From the NCBI GenBank assembly GCA_024275415.1, contig JAJRZD010000024.1, positions 32,427 through 96,426 of the forward strand: a DNA stretch of 64,000 nt, written 5' to 3'. Shown in pieces: positions 26,844 through 36,275 of the stretch. The DNA comes from an archaeon (GTDB taxonomy: Archaea > Asgardarchaeota > Thorarchaeia > Thorarchaeales > Thorarchaeaceae). The notes under the pieces were generated by a model. It ran no database searches. It was not told where the DNA came from and was given only the letters and a program-made list of their open reading frames with translations. Made by a program: the position numbers and the translations under genes. Within the stretch, counting starts at the first letter, position 1. Each line of letters opens with the position of its first letter.

Positions 26844-27914
26844 ATGACAATTGAAAAAGTAGCAATCGTGACTCATCCGAAGGCATATCAGCATATGGCG
26901 CCATTCCCGAAACCAAACCTCGAAGCGTTTGAGGCACCTCTCAGGCTACAGATGATAGAGAGGTTTCTTGAAACACAAGACTGGTTGGGTTATGAGAATC
27001 TAAAAGCACCACGTGCTACCAAAGAAGATATTCTATGCGTTCATTCACCATACCTCTACGAATCAGTGCGAGTAATGTCCCTACTGGGTGGAGGGAGTCT
27101 GGGTGAAGCAGCTCAGGCAAGCCCTGACCTGTTAAGGAACTCGCTGGCATCGGTAGGTGGTGCGATCAAGTCTGCAATACATAGCATCGAAAATAGTAGT
27201 GTACACGCGTTCTCATTGCTGAGGCCTCCAGGTCACCACGCATCAAGTTCGACACCTGCAGGTCTGTGTTTCTTCAACAATATCGCCATCGCTGTAAGAA
27301 AGATGATGCAGGAAAAAGGAATTGGAAAAGTCAGCATCCTAGACTTCGACGACCACTTTGGGAATGGAACATCTGAGATATTCTACGCCGACCCTTCTGT
27401 TCAGTACATAAGCGTCCACGAATATGACTATGAGAATTTTGGGCTTGGACACTATGAAGAGCATGGGTATGGCGATGCAGAGGGCACGAACATCAACATT
27501 CCTCTGTTGGACGGAGCGTCTGATGAGATATACGAATATGCTCTTGAAAGAGTCGTAATCCCCCACATCCAATCATTCGAGCCAGAAGTTATCGCAGTTT
27601 CAGCAGGGTTCGACCCACACTATGCAGACCCAGTTGGCAACATGAATATTGATAGCAGAACCTTTTGGAAACTAGGAATTGAGGTCAGACACCTGACAGA
27701 AAAACTGGATGTTAAGGGGTCATTCTCGGTGTTCGAAGGAGGGTACAATCCATTAGCAACCGGCCCATCAGCTGTAGCATATCTAACTGGGCTATTAGGA
27801 AAGGAAAAACCAAAACTAGAGGATCAAATCGAGAGGGAATCTTTTGAATCACTAGACAACGCAAACTTGGAGATAATCGATATCGTGGCAGAGGAAATGG
27901 CAAAACATAGCTGA
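26844..27914 (+). CDS. Histone-deacetylase-superfamily protein (AcuC-like)
   Basis: Motifs are RPPGHHA (catalytic His pair), a zinc site with DFDDHFGNGT, SAGFDPHYADP (third zinc ligand) and FEGGYN near the C-terminus. Members deacetylate lysine or small amides such as polyamines. The usual HH pair in the zinc loop reads H-F here, so the residue after the zinc His is changed while zinc ligands and the first His pair remain. It follows cca by 34 bases and is probably co-transcribed. Confidence 0.88.
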   Translation: MTIEKVAIVTHPKAYQHMAPFPKPNLEAFEAPLRLQMIERFLETQDWLGYENLKAPRATKEDILCVHSPYLYESVRVMSLLGGGSLGEAAQASPDLLRNSLASVGGAIKSAIHSIENSSVHAFSLLRPPGHHASSSTPAGLCFFNNIAIAVRKMMQEKGIGKVSILDFDDHFGNGTSEIFYADPSVQYISVHEYDYENFGLGHYEEHGYGDAEGTNINIPLLDGASDEIYEYALERVVIPHIQSFEPEVIAVSAGFDPHYADPVGNMNIDSRTFWKLGIEVRHLTEKLDVKGSFSVFEGGYNPLATGPSAVAYLTGLLGKEKPKLEDQIERESFESLDNANLEIIDIVAEEMAKHS

Positions 27915-27987
27915 GCCCATTTGGCATCATGAACAAGATTTTAAGGGAACCTCCGAACTTCACGCCCGAATTACTGCTCGCGGAAGT

Positions 27988-28281
27988 GTGTATTTGGCTA
28001 AGAAACGTAAATCTGGAGGGCGCTCGAAAGGAGCGTCTGGTAAATCAAAGATGGTTCAATGTTCAAAGTGTGGACGGATTGTTCCCTCAGACAAGGCTAA
28101 GAGAAAGACAAGACGTGTTTCATCAGTTGATCCTCAACTTGCTAGAGAATTGAGGCAACAGGGAAGTTACGTGCCCACAAAGATAGTGACTCACATATAC
28201 TGCATTAGTTGTGCAGTACACACCGGAAAGGTACAGATCAGACAAGCATCAGACCGAAAGTCACACATACGTCGCCGTTAA
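27988..28281 (+). CDS. rps26e: Ribosomal protein eS26
   Basis: The 97-residue protein is basic at its N-terminus (AKKRKSGGRSKG) and has two CxxC pairs (CSKCGR and CISCAVH), the zinc site of eS26, the small-subunit protein near the mRNA exit channel. eS26 is present in eukaryotes and only some archaea, Asgards among them. It starts at a GTG and leads a run with trmY and a PadR-type regulator. Confidence 0.95.
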   Translation: MYLAKKRKSGGRSKGASGKSKMVQCSKCGRIVPSDKAKRKTRRVSSVDPQLARELRQQGSYVPTKIVTHIYCISCAVHTGKVQIRQASDRKSHIRRR

Positions 28282-28373
28282 AGAACCACACAATGAACGC
28301 CCATACGAAATCAAAAAGAACAGATTTGATCTTGGGATTTCATTCTTAGCTGGGACTCCAAATGCATACATTC

Positions 28374-28946
28374 ATGACGATTCAGTTCCTAATGAGTTAT
28401 CCTGACATCCCTACGGATGGAAAACTCATTCTCAAAGACCTACCAGGATCTGGCAAGCGAATAGATGTCCTTTGTCGTTGTCTAGCATCTGGTTTCGACT
28501 GGGGGATTGCAGACCTTGAGAGGATTAGAATTGAATTTGCTGTATTCCTGAAAGACGATATCACTCTATTTTTCTCGAAACCGAAGGAAGAAGGTACAAG
28601 GGGAGAAGTGTGGTGGGCACGGCAAATCCAAAACGCACTGCAGGGAAACCCTCCGAATTTTATTCGTGTGACGGACAAGAACTTGCGAGAACATATTACC
28701 GATCTGCTTCAAAGGAACTACAAGATATTTGCTCTTGATGAAGACGGAGAGGAACTAGACGAGGCCGTAGACGTGGGTTCAGCACAATACAGTTTTATGT
28801 TGGGGAATCATCGTGGCTTCGACAAAATAGCCCAGAAGGTAATTAGAGAGCATCAATTACCATCTGTTTCACTGGGGACTCGCAGTTACCTAGGAAGCCA
28901 TTGCGTGGCTACAATCATATCCAAATTCGAGTTGAGCGAAAGATGA
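28374..28946 (+). CDS. trmY: tRNA (pseudouridine54-N1)-methyltransferase TrmY
   Basis: TrmY methylates pseudouridine 54 of archaeal tRNA. The protein has KDLPGSGKRIDVLCRC near its start, FMLGNHRGF as the SAM-binding knot loop, and a terminal SLGTRSYLGSHCVATIISK, all in register with the family. The start at ATG 28374 gives the same distance to KDLPGS as in known members; an ATG four codons earlier is the alternative. Its stop overlaps the next start by ATGA. Confidence 0.9.
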   Translation: MTIQFLMSYPDIPTDGKLILKDLPGSGKRIDVLCRCLASGFDWGIADLERIRIEFAVFLKDDITLFFSKPKEEGTRGEVWWARQIQNALQGNPPNFIRVTDKNLREHITDLLQRNYKIFALDEDGEELDEAVDVGSAQYSFMLGNHRGFDKIAQKVIREHQLPSVSLGTRSYLGSHCVATIISKFELSER

Positions 28947-29293
28947 ATGAAAGGGAACAAGAAGAACCACGCCCAAGGGCAATGAATCGTTTGGTCAATA
29001 AGCTGACAAAAGAGATGCTCTGGATTTACATTCTTAGACTTCTACAGGAGCGCCCCCATTATGGATATGAAATCAAAGAGCTTGTCACAAAGCGATTCGG
29101 TTTCTCACCGGCCACTGTCAGTGGATATGCGATTATCTACCGACTTATGAAAGACGGACTGATTGGTGAACAGCGAAAAAGTGATTCTCCCCGTAAATAC
29201 TATGAAATTACCTCCAAGGGCAGGACAGCCATGAAAGAGGCAAAAGAGTTTCTCAAATCAACGCTGGAGAAGGTCTTCGATATAACTGAATAG
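28943..29293 (+). CDS. PadR-family transcription regulator
   Basis: The winged helix shows the PadR signature: LWIYILRLLQERPHYGYEIKELV, then SGYAIIYRLMKDGLI and RKYYEITSKGR. A C-terminal helix would dimerise it. The ATG overlaps the trmY stop, setting the start. PadR proteins usually sense small molecules; the target here is unknown. It abuts a convergent gene with no gap. Confidence 0.9.
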   Translation: MNEREQEEPRPRAMNRLVNKLTKEMLWIYILRLLQERPHYGYEIKELVTKRFGFSPATVSGYAIIYRLMKDGLIGEQRKSDSPRKYYEITSKGRTAMKEAKEFLKSTLEKVFDITE

Positions 29294-30211
29294 TCATTTG
29301 ATCGTGATCTTGTCCAGGAGAGAAGCTTGTCGTGCAAGCAGGTCTTTGGCTTGGAAGTCAGTATCCGTACAATCGCGTTCAATGACTGCACTCGCTGCAC
29401 TGGCAGCAAGGGACGCTCGCTCAAGCATGTTTTGTTCATGTAGCATGCCGACCACAAAAGCTCCCAAGAAAGCATTAGAGGCCGCAAGAGGGTTTTTTGG
29501 TATTGTTCGCTCAATGGGCACAATATAGAATTCATCCTTATCATATATGGTGGCGCCGAGCGATGAAAACATTGCAATGCCAATTTCTGCGCCTTGCTCG
29601 ACGAGGAACTCGGCGGCTAGTAATGGGTCTGGCTCATCAATAATCAATCTCCACAGTGATCGCTCCATCTTTATGACATCAACATACTTCATCGATTCAA
29701 GTATTTTTGACTTGTTTGGTTTTATTACAATCCTGCCATGACTGTCAGTATCATATGCCATCCCCTGTGGGTCGAAGACAATTCTCGCTGGAGATACGTC
29801 TGAGAGCCAGCTTAATATCTCCAAGTCAATCTCACGGTAACCCGGAACAATCACGATATAACGAGAGTCAGTGAGTTCATCAGGAATATCACGTATCCGT
29901 AACCGTCTTGCTGCAGCCAAAAGTTCCATCGTCAATAAGCCACTATCATCACAGCCAACATGAAAACCACTTGTTTCAAGGGAGTCAATAGCATAGTACT
30001 CGGGAATCCCAGATGCGTCTGTGTCAATGCCGAGCTTGGTTTTGAAGTCGGGGCCAACAGCGCCCACCATGATAAGATTCTCAACACCAAGATTGGCAGA
30101 CACCCGTGATACAATTGTTGCGGGGCCTGAGAGTATGCGGTCAGGTGATTTGAATCCCTGAGTAGAGAAAGTAGAATACAAGGGGTTTCCAATGACCACG
30201 ACATCATACAT
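29294..30211 (-). CDS. PfkB-family protein lacking the catalytic GAGD motif
   Basis: The 305-residue protein has the ribokinase/PfkB fold pattern, including GGxGP-like N-terminal sequence (LSGPATIVSRVSANLG), VGAVGPD, an IKPNKSK segment and a KMER segment. Where active kinases have DTTGAGD, it reads NPLAASN, so the catalytic Asp is Asn and the anion-hole glycines are lost. It is probably not a normal kinase and may bind ligand or regulate. It overlaps by 8 bases a CDP-alcohol phosphatidyltransferase gene. Confidence 0.8.
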   Translation of the reverse strand: MYDVVVIGNPLYSTFSTQGFKSPDRILSGPATIVSRVSANLGVENLIMVGAVGPDFKTKLGIDTDASGIPEYYAIDSLETSGFHVGCDDSGLLTMELLAAARRLRIRDIPDELTDSRYIVIVPGYREIDLEILSWLSDVSPARIVFDPQGMAYDTDSHGRIVIKPNKSKILESMKYVDVIKMERSLWRLIIDEPDPLLAAEFLVEQGAEIGIAMFSSLGATIYDKDEFYIVPIERTIPKNPLAASNAFLGAFVVGMLHEQNMLERASLAASAASAVIERDCTDTDFQAKDLLARQASLLDKITIK

Positions 30212-30944
30212 TGATTTCCGCTTCCATTTCAGGACGAAGTATCATCTTGTGTGCGTATGCTAGCCTCTGAACGACTGTGATGTGCGAGAGTATTCCGACA
30301 ACCACAATACAGACGGTCAGTATATTAGTAATCTGAATTGTAACAAAGAATCCGAGGACGACCGGTGATATCAGAGATAGGAACTGGATCCAGATGTTTG
30401 TTTCGGGAAGTGCTAGCAAGAGAATACCAACGATTGTAAGGATTAGCTTTTCTTGTCTTTCTGCGACCCCCACTGAACAGTTATCCATTCCTCCTACGGA
30501 TTCGGCTTTCGCACGGCTGAAACTGGCCATAATCATGCCGAACAATGCAAAAAAGCCCCATATCCAAGGGACAAAAGTATCTTCGGGGGTATAGGGCCAC
30601 CATGCAATAGAAACGGCTCCAATCGGCCCCCACATAAGTCCAAGCATGAAGAAGAATTCTGCATATCTGTCAAGAGTGTGGTCGAATGTAGCGCCGAAGG
30701 GAGAGGATAGATTTGCAGCTCGGGCTACCGCACCATCAAACATGTCCATCACTACAGTGAGAATCATGACTGCAAGCCCAATCAATAAATCTCCGACGAT
30801 GAAGAAGTAGGAGCTTATCATTGCTACAACCAAGGTCAGCCCTGTGATCATGTTAGGAGTGATCCCAGTTCGTGCGATTGCTCCACCTACGGGCCTCATA
30901 ACCTTTTGATATCGTTCTCGTAGTTTTCCAAGCATGACTCTCAC
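30204..30944 (-). CDS. CDP-alcohol phosphatidyltransferase (archaeal phospholipid synthase)
   Basis: The family motif D-x2-DG-x2-AR-x8-G-x3-D-x3-D is complete: DMFDGAVARAANLSSPFG followed by TFDHTLD. About six membrane helices follow. Members join an alcohol to CDP-archaeol or CDP-diacylglycerol. Because the genome has INO1, archaetidylinositol-phosphate synthase is the likely role, but the alcohol is not proven. It overlaps a degenerate PfkB gene and they are translated together. Confidence 0.9.
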   Translation of the reverse strand: MRVMLGKLRERYQKVMRPVGGAIARTGITPNMITGLTLVVAMISSYFFIVGDLLIGLAVMILTVVMDMFDGAVARAANLSSPFGATFDHTLDRYAEFFFMLGLMWGPIGAVSIAWWPYTPEDTFVPWIWGFFALFGMIMASFSRAKAESVGGMDNCSVGVAERQEKLILTIVGILLLALPETNIWIQFLSLISPVVLGFFVTIQITNILTVCIVVVGILSHITVVQRLAYAHKMILRPEMEAEINV

Positions 30945-31018
30945 ATATCCGGGCTTGAGCGCGAGCCCTCTATCTGGCTAATAAAGGTGTTGCGGGCGGC
31001 GCTTGTCTGTTCGGTACA

Positions 31019-32686
31019 TCACAGGACGCTTTCCAGCCGATTGGCAACCCACTCTCGGCCAAGCAGATTGATGAAGGAACCCAATCGCGGACCGTATTTC
31101 TGGGATATGAGAATGCGATAGAGGACTACGAAGGCGCGTTTCTCTTTGATTCCCACCTCTCTCGCCACAGCGAACGCAGATGATTGTATCTCTTCATCAT
31201 CGAGATCACCGGACATTAGAACCTTTGCGAATTTACTGATGAATGCCAGATCGTCCTCCGTGAAAGTGTTCTGTATCTCAGGGGGGACTGTTTCGGGGAT
31301 TCGTATCTTATCCCGATTCGTGCCGAACATTTCGACCCATCCGCGGGCACGTTCCAGTCGTTTCTCCATGAGATGCTGTGCCAAGTCAGATAGTTCATCC
31401 AGATTGTGCAGTTTCATGAGAACAGACCTTGACCGCTCAATCACTGTTTCTTTGCCTATGACCGGTTCGAGCTGCGAGGTCAGGACAGCAAATTTGAATG
31501 GCAACTTTGGGACGTAGCCCTCATCAGGGGCTCTAGTCCTGCATAGAGGATACAGTACTTGTGCCAGCTCCTTTCGGGCATCATCTGATTCTTCGATTCC
31601 GAAATATATACGCTCAAACCTATCAAACTCGTCAACCATGTCAGGTATCTTATCAGGCTGGATATTGATTGCCCTAGACAAGTCAGTCCTTAACATAAGA
31701 TACCTATAGAGTTCGGGAGGCGCAATCTGAAGCCATGTCCTCGGGATGAAGACGATACCTTCCGATGTGCTCATGTCCCGACCACCTATACGAACCCATT
31801 CGTATGGCACCTTGAGGGGTCCTGACCATCCAAAGACTCGTCTAGAAACCTCTAATCCGGTATCGTAAGACCCTCCTTTTACAGAATGATCCTTTCCTGC
31901 TGGCTCACAGCTCACCTTGAAGATGTACCACTTAGCTGGCCAATCAATTCGCCAAGCCAGCTTTAAACGAGCATCATTAACGGGGAGTGTAGCACTATGA
32001 CCACAAGCCTGACACTCGAATGATACCTCATCGGTCGAGGGGTCATAATTTGTCACCCTGTTTGGAACTATCGAGCCCTTTACCCCTGATTGTAATCGGC
32101 CACATTCTGGACAGACCACTGAAACGGGTGACCATGACTTCATCATCTCGATGTACTCTTGCCTTTGTTCATCATTGAAGTCCTTGGCGACGAACTCTAT
32201 CATTATTTCCTTGATGATTTCCGTCTTTTGAAGGCAGATTCGAACTGCATCCCGCATCTTGTCTGTTTCGTAAAGCTTGCTGTTGTATACAATCTCTGGG
32301 TCTACTCCAAAGTCCTCGAACGTTGTAGCAAGTTCGTTCGCCCAGTGTGCACCATAGCTCTCGCAACATCCGAACGGATCGGGAACATCAGAATAGGGGA
32401 TTCCTGCCCATTCCTCAATATCCAGTGAAATTGATTTCGGAAAAGATCTGACTGGGTCGTAATCGTCGATTATCAGCATGGAGTGCGCCTTTTTTCCGCG
32501 CTTCAGAAGCTCCCGTTTGATAACATCGCAGATGATTAGTTCTCGCATTATGCCTATGTGAATACTTGCACTTGGACTCTTCCCAGCGTTAAGCAAATAG
32601 TTCTCTTCGTTCCTATTCAGCACTTCTTGAACGATATCCTCAATCCAGTGGATTGAAAATTCGTCAGTTGGAGCTTCTTCTGTCAT
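31019..32686 (-). CDS. lysS: Lysyl-tRNA synthetase, class I
   Basis: The 555-residue enzyme has the class I signatures PSASIHIGIMRE (HIGH motif, about residues 40-50) and RDMSTSEG (KMSKS motif). Between them are CPECG and CQACGH, a zinc ribbon, and a run of conserved residues around VDPEIVYNSKLY. C-terminal helices bind the anticodon. Class I LysRS is found mainly in archaea. It is separated from neighbours by 50-75 bases on each side and is probably transcribed alone. Confidence 0.95.
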   Translation of the reverse strand: MTEEAPTDEFSIHWIEDIVQEVLNRNEENYLLNAGKSPSASIHIGIMRELIICDVIKRELLKRGKKAHSMLIIDDYDPVRSFPKSISLDIEEWAGIPYSDVPDPFGCCESYGAHWANELATTFEDFGVDPEIVYNSKLYETDKMRDAVRICLQKTEIIKEIMIEFVAKDFNDEQRQEYIEMMKSWSPVSVVCPECGRLQSGVKGSIVPNRVTNYDPSTDEVSFECQACGHSATLPVNDARLKLAWRIDWPAKWYIFKVSCEPAGKDHSVKGGSYDTGLEVSRRVFGWSGPLKVPYEWVRIGGRDMSTSEGIVFIPRTWLQIAPPELYRYLMLRTDLSRAINIQPDKIPDMVDEFDRFERIYFGIEESDDARKELAQVLYPLCRTRAPDEGYVPKLPFKFAVLTSQLEPVIGKETVIERSRSVLMKLHNLDELSDLAQHLMEKRLERARGWVEMFGTNRDKIRIPETVPPEIQNTFTEDDLAFISKFAKVLMSGDLDDEEIQSSAFAVAREVGIKEKRAFVVLYRILISQKYGPRLGSFINLLGREWVANRLESVL

Positions 32687-32737
32687 CTGTCATTCCTCAG
32701 TGCGGCCACCTAAAGATAGTCTAATGAATATTTCCAA

Positions 32738-34606
32738 CTAAACGGAGAACTCAGATACTCTCAGGTCAGTCCTACTCTGGAACAACAGGTATACAGGTAT
32801 CGCTGCCAATGTGACAACAATCAAGATGACAGTTATGAGCGCAATGAACGTCAACGGTAAATATGCAGCCGAAGGAAGGGTGGCTTCAGGCACTAAGAGG
32901 TAGATACTGAAAATCATTGCTGTAAGGATTGCAGGAGCACCTGCTTTCAGACCCATATCAATCCCTTCGGCAATCATGGTTTTTGCGATGAAAGAGGGGT
33001 TTGCTCCTATCGAACGCATAATGATGAAATCACGAAACCGACTGAAAATAGATATCAGAAGATAATACATGAGACTGAGAAAAGCGCTGAGCAGTGCCAT
33101 GATCGTGATAGGTTGCATTACCCCCCAATAGGCAGCTACTATCTGCAAGTTGTTCTCGACTGTTTCTTGGTGACGGTAGATGGAGAAACCATATTCATTA
33201 GCAACTGTTTCAAGATTGGAGATAATCGAGTCAGAATACCTTGAGAGTTGCACCAGTAGGAGATTGCCTCCTGATACGCCCCAGACAGACGCCATTCGGT
33301 TCAGAGAAATCATCGCCACCATTCCGCCATTGGCGATATCGAAGGCGATGCCACTCACATCAAATGAAACACCTTTGATACCCAGTGACTGAACCAGAGG
33401 GTCTTCAAATTTCGTCGTGGCCAGTTGACCACCAATCCAAGCGTCCTGTTCATCCTCGATGTAATCGCCTTCATAATACCAATCAGAGAAAGTGTTTTCC
33501 CAATCGATTCCAACGACCATGACAGAGCCGGTTCGTCCACCCCCGATGAGTTCGTACTGCTCAAGAGTTGGATTCCAAATGACTGCAGACCCCTCTGAGA
33601 AAGTGGTATAATCTACGAGCCGTGTTTCCACTTGTGCGACTCCGGACAGATTTTGAACCTTGTCAACCAGTTCATTAGAAATGATGGCACCCGAGTCTAG
33701 GAAACTGAACGATTCATTCAGAAGATGTCCATCCAACGAGTAGGCGCTGTAATACTGTTCTAGAAGATCGGGATTTCCGATGGCCACGATATTTTCGCCC
33801 ATGGAACGCATGATGTACTCGTCCATCGTTGCCTCGACAACACCACCACCTACCCAAAGTGATGACGCCAATGTGAAGCTTAGATAAAGTATGAGGAGCA
33901 TCCGCTTGGTGCCCTTGGCCCTACGACCAGCTCCTTTTGTCGCAATTCTAAATGAAAGGCCAAATGTGTCAAGGTAACCGGCCCTTCGGACTTTGATGCC
34001 GAGTTCGGGATTGAGCGAGGAGATTGGAGACTCGTTTACTGCATCAAAGATGGGCTTTTGGGCAGCAAAATAACCTGCGAGCAAGAGTGTGCCCGCGATG
34101 AAGGCCACTTGTATCCAAGGAAATACAAACGTGAATTCAGCACTGCCTATTGTGGATGCAAGCCACAACAGTCCAACAAAATATAGTAATGTGCCCACGG
34201 CAATACCCAGGATGACCCCACTAAGCAATAGAATAACTGCTTGCGCCATAAAATGGTCAAATATCGTATCTATTAGGGTGCCTATTGATTTCATTAGACC
34301 AATGTCTTTCCTGCGGCTCTCCAACTCAAGTGAGATGCTTCCGGCAATGACTGCCACACCCAGAAGGATGACAACTAAGACCACTCCAGTGATGAAGGTG
34401 TCATAGAAGACAGACAAGGTCCTTGCGATGCCGTTTGATGTCAACGTGTTAGCCACATCCAGCATCGCGCTCGAGAAGAGGAATAGGAAGGTCGTACTCG
34501 CTACAACAGTGATCAAGGAGAGTAGAACCAGTGTGGTTCTATAAGGACGCCGTTTCAAATCTTGTGCGGCATAGTCTTGCTCAGCCAATCTCGAACAACT
34601 CCCCAT
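32738..34606 (-). CDS. ABC transporter permease (FtsX/MacB type)
   Basis: The 622-residue protein has an N-terminal helix, two FtsX modules (helices about 50-200 and 495-620) and an intervening extracellular domain from about 245 to 490. Motifs include RRKDIGLMKSIGT and FRDFIIMRSIGANPSF, the coupling regions of the two modules. Such proteins export lipoproteins, peptides or lipids, or transmit force outward. It starts 26 bases inside the end of its ATPase gene, so the two are translated together. Confidence 0.9.
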   Translation of the reverse strand: MGSCSRLAEQDYAAQDLKRRPYRTTLVLLSLITVVASTTFLFLFSSAMLDVANTLTSNGIARTLSVFYDTFITGVVLVVILLGVAVIAGSISLELESRRKDIGLMKSIGTLIDTIFDHFMAQAVILLLSGVILGIAVGTLLYFVGLLWLASTIGSAEFTFVFPWIQVAFIAGTLLLAGYFAAQKPIFDAVNESPISSLNPELGIKVRRAGYLDTFGLSFRIATKGAGRRAKGTKRMLLILYLSFTLASSLWVGGGVVEATMDEYIMRSMGENIVAIGNPDLLEQYYSAYSLDGHLLNESFSFLDSGAIISNELVDKVQNLSGVAQVETRLVDYTTFSEGSAVIWNPTLEQYELIGGGRTGSVMVVGIDWENTFSDWYYEGDYIEDEQDAWIGGQLATTKFEDPLVQSLGIKGVSFDVSGIAFDIANGGMVAMISLNRMASVWGVSGGNLLLVQLSRYSDSIISNLETVANEYGFSIYRHQETVENNLQIVAAYWGVMQPITIMALLSAFLSLMYYLLISIFSRFRDFIIMRSIGANPSFIAKTMIAEGIDMGLKAGAPAILTAMIFSIYLLVPEATLPSAAYLPLTFIALITVILIVVTLAAIPVYLLFQSRTDLRVSEFSV

Positions 34607-35345
34607 TCTTCATGACCAAAGAGCGAATGCCATTCAGGTTCATAATCTCTGAATCATGTGTCATGACGATGATTGTTTTCCCTGATGTATGCAACTCAGT
34701 CAGAATATTGCGAATCATCTGTCCCGATTCGACATCCAGATTTGCAGTGGGTTCATCAGCCAGAATGATTGGAGGGTCGTTGGACAATGCTCGTGCAATT
34801 GCCACACGCTGCTGTTCGCCGGAACTGAGCTGCCAAGGAAGATGATCCACTCGCTCTTCCATATCGACCTTTCTAAGAAGCCGGATTGCTTCTTTTTCCA
34901 ACTCTGGGATCCCCTTATCGGTAAGTTGCATCGGGAACATCACATTCTCAAGAGTGGTCAGGGTCGAAATCAGATTATAGCTCTGAAAGATGAATCCAGT
35001 GTTGTTCAACCTGAAGGATGCTCGGAAAGATTCATCGTAGTCACCAATCGGCACATCCATCACAACGACACGTCCATTCGTGGGGTAATCTATGCCTCCA
35101 ATCAGATTGAGGAGCGTTGTCTTTCCAGACCCTGAGTGTCCTCGGATAACAACGAATTCACCAGGTCGGATTTCAAGATTGATGCCTTGAAGTGCCAATA
35201 TCTTCCTTGTGCCCAGATCATACTCTCGGGTAACATCTTGGAGTCTGACTGCGAATTGTACATCATCTCGCAATTCAGCGTCGGCAGTATCGTCATCAAA
35301 ATCATATACGCCTTCGTCAGGGCCAAGTAATGAATCGTCATCCAA
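34581..35345 (-). CDS. ABC transporter ATPase (MacB/LolD family)
   Basis: Walker A is GHSGSGKTT, Q-loop FIFQSYNL, signature LSSGEQQR, Walker B IILADEP followed by TANLDV, and the switch His is in MTHDSE. An acidic N-terminal tail of about 30 residues precedes the domain and starts at a TTG. It partners the large permease downstream. A membrane-bound wHTH protein gene lies upstream and may regulate the pair. Confidence 0.93.
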   Translation of the reverse strand: MDDDSLLGPDEGVYDFDDDTADAELRDDVQFAVRLQDVTREYDLGTRKILALQGINLEIRPGEFVVIRGHSGSGKTTLLNLIGGIDYPTNGRVVVMDVPIGDYDESFRASFRLNNTGFIFQSYNLISTLTTLENVMFPMQLTDKGIPELEKEAIRLLRKVDMEERVDHLPWQLSSGEQQRVAIARALSNDPPIILADEPTANLDVESGQMIRNILTELHTSGKTIIVMTHDSEIMNLNGIRSLVMKNGELFEIG

Positions 35346-35453
35346 ATCTATTCACTCTTCTGATACAATGTCTTGCTGCGTGCCAACAATACGGGTCACT
35401 TTCAGGTCATTGCTCATTACGAATGTAATCAGGATGAAGATAGAAGTTTCTAT

Positions 35454-36194
35454 CTATACCAGCGATAATCCTGCAATGGTGTTGTGTGCCCATTCGGTAA
35501 GGACAAGAGGACGTTCTCGACCAAACACACGTACTGTTGTTAGAATCCCAGCATCGATCAGGTTCCCTGTGTAATATGAAATCAGGCTTTTGTCGACAGA
35601 TATCGTTCGGCTTAGTTCAGCTTGGGTAACTCTACCTTTAGTGAACACCTCAGCAAGAATAGCCTTGATGGTTGGATTCCTAGAGAGAGCACTCAGTTTC
35701 AAATCCCGATCATCTGACGAATACCCTGATACAAAGAAGTGTTTCGAGTTGCCCACCTTGACGGACACAATCTCACTACCTTCAAGATTCTTGAGGTGAT
35801 ATTGGAGAGCACCCATCGCACAACCAACAGACCTCTGGAGTTCGCGTAGATGAATGCCAGGGTTCAGAAGAATCTCGTTGATAATTATATCCTTGAGTTT
35901 GAGTGGCTTATCCCCAGATCTTCGGTCGATGACCACGTTTGCAAGGAACAGCGTTAGAATACTAGTAGTTGTGAACGGATCTAGTATTGTTTCAGGAAGG
36001 ATAATGGAGGTGCCGCTGCTCAGGGGTGCACTTAGGATATGCAAATCCATTATCGCCACAGTGCTATGGCTTTGAGGTGACTCGTCTGGAATCGCAAAAT
36101 CAACGAACTGATTCATGGAGTTAAAGTAGAAGCTAAGAAGGCCATAAGTGAACAATGCAATGACGATGACCACATACAGTTTCTTTGCTCTCAT
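35454..36194 (-). CDS. Membrane-anchored regulator with two winged-helix domains
   Basis: The 246-residue protein has a hydrophobic helix at residues 6-24, an extracellular segment, a second hydrophobic stretch near 75-88, and then two wHTH domains (about 100-155, LREL-SVGCAMGALQYHLKNLEG; about 180-235, TQAELSRTISVDKSLISYYTGNLI). This layout places the DNA-binding part inside and a sensor loop outside. It lies just upstream of the ABC exporter, so it may adjust it to an outside signal. Confidence 0.75.
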   Translation of the reverse strand: MRAKKLYVVIVIALFTYGLLSFYFNSMNQFVDFAIPDESPQSHSTVAIMDLHILSAPLSSGTSIILPETILDPFTTTSILTLFLANVVIDRRSGDKPLKLKDIIINEILLNPGIHLRELQRSVGCAMGALQYHLKNLEGSEIVSVKVGNSKHFFVSGYSSDDRDLKLSALSRNPTIKAILAEVFTKGRVTQAELSRTISVDKSLISYYTGNLIDAGILTTVRVFGRERPLVLTEWAHNTIAGLSLV

Positions 36195-36275
36195 GGATTC
36201 TTCACTCCAAATCTAGTTTAGATGCCCTGCCTTTATAGACACTTTGAATGTAGCAAAGGCGTACTAGGTGAAAGC

